Below are positions 6,666 through 13,956 of a stretch of DNA of 20,113 nt, one piece after another. A program made the position numbers and the translations under genes. The stretch comes from an archaeon (GTDB taxonomy: Archaea > EX4484-52 > B79-G9): the NCBI GenBank assembly GCA_013139905.1, contig WSZW01000086.1, positions 1-20,113 on the forward strand, written 5' to 3'. Position 1 is the stretch's first letter. The number at the start of each line of letters is the position of its first letter. The notes under the pieces were generated by a model. That model was given only the letters and a program-made list of their open reading frames with translations, made no database searches and had not been told where the DNA came from.

Positions 6666-8441
6666 ATGTCTGATACAATTCGAAAACCAATTATTTCTAT
6701 ATTAGCACACGTTGACCACGGGAAAACAACGCTTCTTGATTATATTAGAACTTCCAGAGTTGCTACTGGTGAAGCCGGTGGTATTACACAACATATTGGC
6801 GCTTCTGAAGTTCCAAAAGATGTTATTAAAAATGTTTGTGGAAATCTGTTGACTCAATATAAAATGGATTTTAACTTACCAGGACTTCTTTTTATTGATA
6901 CTCCGGGACACGCGGCGTTTAGTATGCTTCGACGTCGGGGTGGCTCACTAGCGGATGTGGCTATTTTAGTAATTGATGTTACCGAAGGTATTAAACCACA
7001 GACTGAAGAAGCAATTAATATTCTTAAACAATACAAGACGCCATTTATAATTGCGGCAAATAAAATTGATAAGCTTTCCGGGTGGAATTCCAAAAAAGAA
7101 GCAACTTTTATGGAAACGTATAATCACCAACCGCCCCAATTGCGCCAAGATTTGGATATGAAAATATACGAACTTATTGGTCAACTTTATAATCACGGTG
7201 TTTCTGCGGATCTTTATACCAGAATAAATGATTTTACGAAAACTGTTTCGATAATACCTATATCTGCGGTAAGCGGAGAAGGCATTCCGGATTTACTTAC
7301 CATGCTTAGCGGAATTACACAAAAATATCTTGAAAAAAAATTACATATTGATAATACGGGTGCCGGAAAAGGAACAGTATTGGAAGTCAAAGAAGTAAAG
7401 GGTCTTGGAACAACTATTGATGTTATACTTTACGATGGACTTGTAAAACGAGGCGATATAATTGTTATCGGACATCCGGACGGTGCTATTATCACAAAAG
7501 CAAAAGCGATTCTTAAAACGAGTCCTATGAAGGAAATTAGGGTAGAAAAACAATTCACCAATTTTCCGGAAATTGCTGCGGCATCAGGACTTAAGATATC
7601 CGCGCCAGATTTAGAAAATGTTATTTCGGGAGTACCATTGCGATGCGTTCGTGATTCATCAGGAATAGATGAGGCAAAAATACAAGTACAATCTGAAATA
7701 GAAGAAGTTCAAATAAAAACAGATGAGGTTGGTGTTATTGTAAAAGCTGATGCTCTTGGAAGCTTGGAAGCATTAGTAAAAACATTACAAGATATGCAGA
7801 TTCCAATAAAACGAGCTGAAATTGGAACAATAAACAAAAAAGATGTAATGGCGCTAGAAGAAGTTGATCCAATTCACAAAGTAATATTTTCATTCAACAC
7901 AAAAATACTTCCTGATGCAGAAGAACTTGCAAAAAAAACAAAAACATGTATATTTAGTTCTGAAATCATATACCGCTTAATTGACGATTATGAAAAACAC
8001 ATAGAAGAACTATCAAAATTAAAAGAAAAGGAAATATTATCTTCTGTTACCCAAACGGTTAAAATAAAATTCATAACGGGTTTTATTTTTAGACAGAGCA
8101 AGCCAGCCATAATTGGTATGGAAGTTTTGGGCGGTAAATTAAAAACCGGTGTTCGTCTTATGAATTCAGAAGGAAAAATTGTAGGAACAGTACATGCCAT
8201 ACAAAATAAAGGCGCTAATGTAGTAGAAGGAAACTTAGGCGAACAAATTGCGGTTTCAATTAACAGCGCTGTTGTTGGCAGAAATATCAAAGAAGAAGAC
8301 ATACTATATAGCTTCATACTTAAAGACGAATACAAAATACTTTCAGAAAATCTAGAGATATTATCTGATCATGAAAAAAACACACTAGAAGAAATCCGCG
8401 AAATCATGGTTGCAAAAGATCGTATGTGGGATGTATTTTAA
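6666..8441 (+). CDS. infB: Translation initiation factor aIF5B (IF2-like GTPase)
   Basis: GTPase that promotes ribosomal subunit joining and initiator tRNA placement. The 591 residues match the usual archaeal length of about 590-600 and contain no intein. G motifs: G1 AHVDHGKT (14-21), switch I with T41 in GGITQHIG (38-45), G3 DTPGH (78-82), G4 NKID (132-135), G5 SAVSG (200-204). Domain II follows (GKGTVLEVKEVKGLGTTID), then domain III (VGVIVKADALGSLEALVKTL, about 358-377), a long linking helix, and domain IV, which binds the initiator tRNA end (FIFRQSKPAIIGMEVLGGKL). The ATG at 6666 is preceded by only a weak TGTGAT. The upstream AT-rich region offers ATATACAA (near 6623) or TTTAATTTT (near 6632) as TATA-like elements. 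The stop overlaps the convergent LamG gene by four bases. Confidence 0.98.
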   Translation: MSDTIRKPIISILAHVDHGKTTLLDYIRTSRVATGEAGGITQHIGASEVPKDVIKNVCGNLLTQYKMDFNLPGLLFIDTPGHAAFSMLRRRGGSLADVAILVIDVTEGIKPQTEEAINILKQYKTPFIIAANKIDKLSGWNSKKEATFMETYNHQPPQLRQDLDMKIYELIGQLYNHGVSADLYTRINDFTKTVSIIPISAVSGEGIPDLLTMLSGITQKYLEKKLHIDNTGAGKGTVLEVKEVKGLGTTIDVILYDGLVKRGDIIVIGHPDGAIITKAKAILKTSPMKEIRVEKQFTNFPEIAAASGLKISAPDLENVISGVPLRCVRDSSGIDEAKIQVQSEIEEVQIKTDEVGVIVKADALGSLEALVKTLQDMQIPIKRAEIGTINKKDVMALEEVDPIHKVIFSFNTKILPDAEELAKKTKTCIFSSEIIYRLIDDYEKHIEELSKLKEKEILSSVTQTVKIKFITGFIFRQSKPAIIGMEVLGGKLKTGVRLMNSEGKIVGTVHAIQNKGANVVEGNLGEQIAVSINSAVVGRNIKEEDILYSFILKDEYKILSENLEILSDHEKNTLEEIREIMVAKDRMWDVF

Positions 8442-9409
8442 TTTCGGCCATTGTTGTATAAAAATTGCACTTGTTCTGCGTTAAGTGAGGTATTGTAAAT
8501 TCTTAAATTGTCTATTGTGCCGTTAAAATAATTATCCGCTGCAAGCCATGAAATTTTAGGTATACCATTAAAGTCAAGTGAAATAGAATTACGTGTCTCT
8601 ATTAACACACCATCCAGATATATTTTTGCAATATTATTAGTATCATCATATGTTGCGATTATAAATACCCAATTATCTAATGTTATGGGCACTACAAGAT
8701 TACCTAGTTCTCCAGGATTTTGATCAAATTCAAGATTATTTGGATTAATAAACAAACGAATATCATTAACACCATCAATCAAAAAAATACCTTGACGATT
8801 TCCAACCCCAAGTTCTTTTGTTTTAAACCAAAACTCTATTGAAAATGAATTTAAATTAATCGTTTTATTGATTAATACATAATCATCAATGCCATCAAAA
8901 ACAATACAGTTCCCGGAAATACAACTATCAGTCCAGCCGGAATTTTTCGTCCATGAAAAATTAATTAATTCTCCATCATTTGAGCTGGTTTTATCTTTTG
9001 TGCCTACTCCTACTCCTTCATCAAAATCCCATGCAGAAATACGATTAAATTCAAGTATTGAAATTATTTGTTCCATATGAATTGAATTTATATCGTATGT
9101 TATTTCAATCGTATTTTCGATTTCATTTATATTGTATACCATCAAATAACCGCGATTACGCAATAATATTTTTTTACCATCAAGATAAGATTCCATTACA
9201 GAATACATCGTTTCATCCGATAAAAAAGACATCATTTCAAATAATTCATAATTGTTATTTTCTAAAACGCGTAATGCATCATTTATATCACGCAAATGAA
9301 TTGCAGTATCTTGATTTTCATTATTGGACAACATTTTTGTTAATGACATTAACAATATCACTACAATAACTGCACTTATTATAAAAAACTGACCTTTTCG
9401 TCTTATCAT
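8438..9409 (-). CDS. Prepilin-like protein with C-terminal LamG (concanavalin-like) lectin domain
   Basis: The 323-residue protein starts with an archaeal class III signal (MIRRKGQFFIISAVIVVILL): a basic n-region, cleavage expected after KG, then a hydrophobic helix, as in type IV pilins processed by EppA/PibD-type peptidases. A helical stalk (about 30-115) leads to a LamG/jellyroll domain (about 122-320) with typical strands: SAWDFDEGVG, CIVFDGIDDYVLI, SIEFWFKTKE, WVFIIATYDDTNNIAKIYLDGVLI and FNGTIDNLRIYNTSLNAEQVQFLY. LamG domains bind glycans or proteins, often with calcium. C163 and C168 may form a disulfide. The start is the ATG at 9409 with GGGGT upstream; a longer in-frame start at 9442 would place residues before the signal peptide. 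Last gene of the pilus locus. Likely role: pilus-tip or surface adhesin (inference). Confidence 0.85.
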   Translation of the reverse strand: MIRRKGQFFIISAVIVVILLMSLTKMLSNNENQDTAIHLRDINDALRVLENNNYELFEMMSFLSDETMYSVMESYLDGKKILLRNRGYLMVYNINEIENTIEITYDINSIHMEQIISILEFNRISAWDFDEGVGVGTKDKTSSNDGELINFSWTKNSGWTDSCISGNCIVFDGIDDYVLINKTINLNSFSIEFWFKTKELGVGNRQGIFLIDGVNDIRLFINPNNLEFDQNPGELGNLVVPITLDNWVFIIATYDDTNNIAKIYLDGVLIETRNSISLDFNGIPKISWLAADNYFNGTIDNLRIYNTSLNAEQVQFLYNNGRN

Positions 9410-9413
9410 AAAA

Positions 9414-11360
9414 TTACCCCGAAACCAATAATTCGATTTCACCGAAATTTAAAAATTCATCATCATTTATTATTGTTTTTTTTATTGAACTAACACTATC
9501 GCCACCATGATATGAAGATACAATTGTATCTTCTTTTGGTGATGCCCATATAATTGCGCCACGAATAAGATTCCAAAAATCATCACCTTTAAAATCATCT
9601 TCAATCCATACGGTTTTTGAATTTTTGTTGTAAATTCGACCAACGGCATAAGGCACGCGCCAAAATTCTTTTAATTTTGCAGTTATTATAGTTCCATCGC
9701 CGGAAACAAATATCTGATATAATTCTGGACCAATGGCAATTTTATCGGTTGAATAATATGGTCCCTCACCAAAATCATCATAATTACCATCGCCATTAAG
9801 ATCAATATTCCATAATGTATAATTTTCCGTAATTTTTGTTACCACAATAGAATATGTGGTGCCTGTTGAAACATCTAATGACGCATTTCTATGTTCGCCT
9901 ATAGGTAACGTTGGATTTGAATAATCGGCATTGGTCATGAAGTTAAATAAATCATCGATGGAATTAGTACTATTTTTATAATATTTGTCTTGATAATATA
10001 CAATAATTTCATTAGTTAAATCTGTTATGGGATATATTTTTGATGGTGAATTTATTCCTAAAAAAATATGATTTTCATATAATGAAAGTTCTATATCTCC
10101 ACTAGCGATATTTATTGATGTTACACGATATTTGTTTGACCCAATTGTGACTGACTGACCCACAAAATAGGATTGATTATCCGGGTAATTAAAAGAACCA
10201 TCTTTAGTAGTATCAAAATATGTGGCATTATAACCAGTACCATGATTTACAACAAGAACGGCAATGATGTTGTTTTTTATAGTTAGATTTACGATTCGTT
10301 TATCTGTTATAGATGATAAAAATGCAGGAAATGTATAACCAATAACATCAGTCGTAAGGTTAGAATAGGATATTTCTGAATATGTGACGTATTTATTTAA
10401 TGTGTATAATGGCTCATTAGCCATTAATTCATTATTAAATAACACAGTATTTGACGCTCCCGAAAAAATCGTGTAGGGTGCAGATTTTATTCCAAATAAA
10501 TTTTCTTGTGCGGTATCAACACGGTTAGTTAAATTTGCAATTTCTATTATAGATGTTCCGCCATCTAAAATCGCTAAAAGCTTTACTTGTTCATTAATGC
10601 TAAAATTACGATATTTTGGAATTAAAATTGTGTCATACTTTTTATAATACTCTGTTTTTTTGGTTAAATCGGTACTTGTAAATAAAAGACGCACGTCTTT
10701 AGAATTTATTTTTGTTTTTTTGAAGGTTGTAAAATATGGAAATATATCGGTGGCATTCCAGAAGGTGGCATTTACACCTGAAGCGGTAGGTATTAAAGAA
10801 CGTACAAGATATGGAGAATTAGATAACGTAAATAAATTACTGGTGCCTATAGGGCCTTCATTCGAATCATAAGTCCCATTATCATTTATATCTATATACA
10901 TACGATCATAGACACCACTATCAACAAGTTTTAATGCGACAAATTTTATGGTACCATTAATTGTCCCATTTGCACAAGAAATTAAATTTTCGTTTAATTC
11001 ATTAGGACAGGGCACTAAATTTAATGCCGGACGTACAATAATTTCTGAATCATTCATAAGTATTCCGGTAAGTATTTCCTGTTTAGGCATACCGTACGTT
11101 TTTACTGTAATTCTTGCTGTCGGAGAGATAAAATAATTTAAAATATCTTTTAGTGCGCCACCTCTATTTTCATCCACCAAGGTCTTTAAGGGCGTATTTG
11201 GTAAAACCATAACAATATCACTCATAGGTTCTATTAATTTTAATTCATTCCACGAATAAGTTGAAGATGTAAAATCCGTAGTTACAAAAAATGATAATAA
11301 TAATAATGCGGCAATCACGCCTTCGATACTATGAATCATAGCTTTTCGTTTACAAACCAT
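9414..11360 (-). CDS. Large prepilin-like surface protein with repeated calcium-loop modules
   Basis: The protein has 648 residues. The N terminus (MVCKRKAMIHSIEGVIAALL) combines a basic n-region and a hydrophobic helix with Glu near position +6, like a class III pilin signal; the rest is extracytoplasmic. Three related modules appear at about 151-200, 377-426 and 514-564. Each has a DxNxDGxYD-type calcium loop (DINDNGTYDSNEG, DTTKDGSFNYPDN, DLNGDGNYDDFGEG) followed by an IG...YxVxxIxxSG strand pair. Between modules 1 and 2, a Rossmann-like stretch (YDTILIPKYRNFSINEQVKL) recalls class I amidotransferase-like folds without visible catalytic residues. About fifteen N-x-S/T sequons suggest heavy glycosylation. 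The ATG at 11360 lies 2 nt after the upstream stop with GGGG about 10 nt away; a TTG 15 nt upstream is less likely. Its neighbours make it a pilus or envelope component; exact role unknown. Confidence 0.8.
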   Translation of the reverse strand: MVCKRKAMIHSIEGVIAALLLLSFFVTTDFTSSTYSWNELKLIEPMSDIVMVLPNTPLKTLVDENRGGALKDILNYFISPTARITVKTYGMPKQEILTGILMNDSEIIVRPALNLVPCPNELNENLISCANGTINGTIKFVALKLVDSGVYDRMYIDINDNGTYDSNEGPIGTSNLFTLSNSPYLVRSLIPTASGVNATFWNATDIFPYFTTFKKTKINSKDVRLLFTSTDLTKKTEYYKKYDTILIPKYRNFSINEQVKLLAILDGGTSIIEIANLTNRVDTAQENLFGIKSAPYTIFSGASNTVLFNNELMANEPLYTLNKYVTYSEISYSNLTTDVIGYTFPAFLSSITDKRIVNLTIKNNIIAVLVVNHGTGYNATYFDTTKDGSFNYPDNQSYFVGQSVTIGSNKYRVTSINIASGDIELSLYENHIFLGINSPSKIYPITDLTNEIIVYYQDKYYKNSTNSIDDLFNFMTNADYSNPTLPIGEHRNASLDVSTGTTYSIVVTKITENYTLWNIDLNGDGNYDDFGEGPYYSTDKIAIGPELYQIFVSGDGTIITAKLKEFWRVPYAVGRIYNKNSKTVWIEDDFKGDDFWNLIRGAIIWASPKEDTIVSSYHGGDSVSSIKKTIINDDEFLNFGEIELLVSG

Positions 11361-11362
11361 AA

Positions 11363-12091
11363 TTAATAACCCCAATAAGTGACTTTAATGCCCACAATAT
11401 TATTATTTTGTTTTAAATATCTTTTGTGGATTGCGGTATACATATTATCTGGTGGTTGTTTTCCACAATCAACAATATTTGATTTTAATATAACAAATTG
11501 ACCTTTAGTATCTATAGTATCAACATAATATTTTTGACTATCAAGATAAACTATATCATTCTTAATGGCTGTGATTTTAGTACCGTTATCCATCACAACA
11601 GAATCGTATTGTGGTGTTGTTGTATTGAATGTTTCAAAAAATATTTCTTTTCCGGATAAAATTAGACTTCCCGTAAAATTTAATATGTTTTTTTTTGTTG
11701 TAAGTGCAATTAAATATTGATCTACAACAAGATTAAACTCATTTTTAGAACTAATATTTACAATATTATTTTTCGCAAAAGTATAATTTGAAACAGAAGC
11801 CAATGCAATTGGATCTGTCGGATGTGCATTATATACGGTACATTTTGAAATAACATTCAAAGCACTTTCATTTATTGATCCGTCTTTTTTTAACGACAAA
11901 TACTCAACAATATTTTGTGTTGCACCCCACGCGCCTGTTTCAATTATATTTTCATGAATACTCTCTAAATTTTGAGGTACAATTGTCAAGATTATAAAAA
12001 AAACATATATAATTAATGAAATAAATATTGTAAATCCGCCTAAATATTCGATACTCATCTGTGCTTTTTTTACATTTTTTCTTTTTTTCAA
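11363..12091 (-). CDS. Prepilin-like protein (class III signal), minor pilin
   Basis: The protein has 242 residues. The N terminus KKRKNVKKAQMSIEYLGGFT is a textbook archaeal prepilin signal: cleavage after KKA leaves QMSIEY with Glu at +5, the residue that aligns pilin subunits during assembly, followed by a hydrophobic helix (about 18-40). The mature part is beta-rich with two cysteines (SKCTVYNAHP and IVDCGKQ) and ends KVTYWGY. The start is taken as TTG at 12091, because GGGTG sits 6 nt upstream, the same spacing as at other genes here; an alternative GTG at 12100 would add YYL-type residues. It follows the second platform protein by 10 bp and precedes the large module protein by 2 bp, so it belongs to the same operon. 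Large for a pilin, hence more likely a minor or tip subunit. Confidence 0.85.
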   Translation of the reverse strand: MKKRKNVKKAQMSIEYLGGFTIFISLIIYVFFIILTIVPQNLESIHENIIETGAWGATQNIVEYLSLKKDGSINESALNVISKCTVYNAHPTDPIALASVSNYTFAKNNIVNISSKNEFNLVVDQYLIALTTKKNILNFTGSLILSGKEIFFETFNTTTPQYDSVVMDNGTKITAIKNDIVYLDSQKYYVDTIDTKGQFVILKSNIVDCGKQPPDNMYTAIHKRYLKQNNNIVGIKVTYWGY

Positions 12092-12101
12092 ATAATACAC
12101 C

Positions 12102-13025
12102 CTATACAAACAAGATAAATACAATTATTGCAGAGACTACCATTATTCCTGCGTGTTTAATACCAGCCGTAGCATTACCTTGCGAAAGTTCACCTGCAAG
12201 TATACCCGAAGAGGTTCCTTGTATTATAAGCATTACTAAAAATAATACTTTAAAATAGGTCATTGATTCGGTTGGGTCATAATTCATAAATAATCCTAAA
12301 CTACAAAACCATTGCATAGGAATACAGTAATTTTTACTATCACTGCCTGCGTCTACCCCGGTAGATAAATTAAGATTCATTGCAAGCATAGGTATCATAA
12401 GCTTGTACAATGCATAAATTATCCCTAAAAACAAATAATATATGAAATACATGATGTATACTTGCTGAGATAATATTGATTTTCTCTCTTCATCAACGTC
12501 TCTTATTTGACTAATATTAAGTGCGATAGAATTCATGGTTTCTGCAATATCCCCTCCAGAATTATAGGCTTCTGTAATGATTGTAAATGATTGGCGCATT
12601 ATTTTACTTCCTTTAATTCGGGATGCTAATTGTTCTAATACTTTTGGAAATGGTACACCCCAAGAAAGTTGATTTGCTGAATGTCTAAGTTCGTCAGATA
12701 AGGGACCGTAATCGGATTTAGACACAGTCTTAAATGCCTGCACAAAATTCATACCTGATTTTATGGCTTCTGAAAAATCTTTCAAAAATGTAGGAAAATA
12801 AGATTCCATTTGATGATATTTTGTATATTGATTGTAATTTATTACGGAAGAAGGAATAATTGCAATAAAAAGACCTAATATTAAAAATATGATACCAATA
12901 GGATTTTGAAAATAGGAACTGATAAAAAAGCCCAATAAACAGGAAAAGATACCAATGCCTGTAGAAATCATAATTATTTTCTTCGAATTGTCCTGACCAA
13001 AATTGTTTTTTATTTCTTGTTTCAT
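12102..13025 (-). CDS. Pilus platform membrane protein, TadC/FlaJ-like (T2SSF domain)
   Basis: Inner platform protein of a type IV filament machine, 307 residues. Membrane helices are at about 18-40 and 46-64; a cytoplasmic T2SSF helix bundle follows (FPTFLKDFSEAIKSGMNFVQ, PLSDELRHSANQLSWGVPF, ITEAYNSGGDIAETMNSIA); further helices (MYFIYYLFLGIIYALYKLMI and the C-terminal pairs) end at VSAIIVFILFV. The bundle contacts the ATPase and transmits its motion to the pilins. Most archaellum FlaJ proteins carry two such bundles in one chain; here each is a separate gene, as in bacterial Tad systems. The start is the ATG at 13025 with AGTGA 5 nt upstream; a GTG at 13034 would overlap the previous gene. 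A loop near residue 230 holds two cysteines (NYCIPMQWFCSL) outside the membrane. Confidence 0.9.
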   Translation of the reverse strand: MKQEIKNNFGQDNSKKIIMISTGIGIFSCLLGFFISSYFQNPIGIIFLILGLFIAIIPSSVINYNQYTKYHQMESYFPTFLKDFSEAIKSGMNFVQAFKTVSKSDYGPLSDELRHSANQLSWGVPFPKVLEQLASRIKGSKIMRQSFTIITEAYNSGGDIAETMNSIALNISQIRDVDEERKSILSQQVYIMYFIYYLFLGIIYALYKLMIPMLAMNLNLSTGVDAGSDSKNYCIPMQWFCSLGLFMNYDPTESMTYFKVLFLVMLIIQGTSSGILAGELSQGNATAGIKHAGIMVVSAIIVFILFV

Positions 13026-13026
13026 A

Positions 13027-13950
13027 TTATTCACTTGATGGCGCCATGCCTTTTATTAATACGACGAAACCAATAGATGCGAAAGGTAATCCTATTAAAA
13101 CCATTGCAACTTGAGCCATAGTAATTAAACCCGCAGAACCGCCGCCAATACCACCCATAATTGTTGTTAGAATCATAAAAAATATGGAACCTACAACTAC
13201 AACAGTTATATACATTTCAATAAATAATGAAAGTTGTTGTGTGAATTGTGCAAGACGTCGTCTATAATCATTCATCGCACCTTGAGCTCGTTCATGAAGA
13301 TAGGATTTTAAATCTCCACCAACCATAATTGTACTTCTCATACCCCATAATACTTCTTTAAATTTTTCTGATGGTGTTCTTTTTGCAGCATTTTCAAGAG
13401 AGGATACAATATTTGAACCCATAAGGTCTACTTCCTCTACAATCCGAGAACATTCTTTTGAGATTTCACCATATTCCTTAAATTTTGCAATTGTTTTAAA
13501 CATAGCAACTAATGGTGTTCCACTTCCGGAAATGGTTGCAAGATACAAAACTGCAAATGGCAGGGAATCATCAATACGTTTTTTTCGCTCATCAATTACA
13601 ATGGATGGATAAATAATAAAAAGAAAAAAGACACCTACAGTTGTAAGTATACCACCAAATACGCCAAAAATAAGACCTAAAATTGCGGCACTGCCGGCAT
13701 TTGTACTTATAATTATGGTATTAAACACGATAGCCAATATGAATGCCAATAATGGTAGTTCAAAAACAAACACAACTGTTGCGGTTGCAAGCGCTATAGA
13801 AAGATATTCTTGTGCGGTTATTCGCATGTTTGCTTTTGAAATATCGGACTGTAATTTAGGAAAACTAGCCAAGATATATTTATCTACAATATTTCCAAAA
13901 TAACGATATGCCATGCGCGTAAATTTGGCATTTGAATTCATGTCATCCAT
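13027..13950 (-). CDS. Pilus platform membrane protein, TadB/FlaJ-like (T2SSF domain)
   Basis: First of two adjacent platform proteins, 307 residues. An N-terminal cytoplasmic arm (about 1-48) is followed by membrane helices (LSIALATATVVFVFELPL onward, to about 115), a cytoplasmic T2SSF bundle (DDSLPFAVLYLATISGSGTP, about 127-240, including LLWG-like VLWGMRSTIMVGGDLKSYL), and C-terminal helices (IEMYITVVVVGSIFFMIL and the last 25 residues). The glycine-rich GGIGGGSAG loop separates the last two helices. It starts at the ATG at 13950; the ribosome binding site GAGGAG lies within the last codons of the ATPase gene, giving translational coupling. It should dimerise or pair with the TadC-like protein to form the rotor platform beneath the pilus (family knowledge); the pairing is inferred from adjacency. 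Confidence 0.9.
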   Translation of the reverse strand: MDDMNSNAKFTRMAYRYFGNIVDKYILASFPKLQSDISKANMRITAQEYLSIALATATVVFVFELPLLAFILAIVFNTIIISTNAGSAAILGLIFGVFGGILTTVGVFFLFIIYPSIVIDERKKRIDDSLPFAVLYLATISGSGTPLVAMFKTIAKFKEYGEISKECSRIVEEVDLMGSNIVSSLENAAKRTPSEKFKEVLWGMRSTIMVGGDLKSYLHERAQGAMNDYRRRLAQFTQQLSLFIEMYITVVVVGSIFFMILTTIMGGIGGGSAGLITMAQVAMVLIGLPFASIGFVVLIKGMAPSSE

Positions 13951-13956
13951 AAAAAA

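Noticed and set aside
6666..8441. Intein in aIF5B near the G motifs
   Set aside because: Motifs G1 to G5 run with normal spacing and total length is normal for the family.
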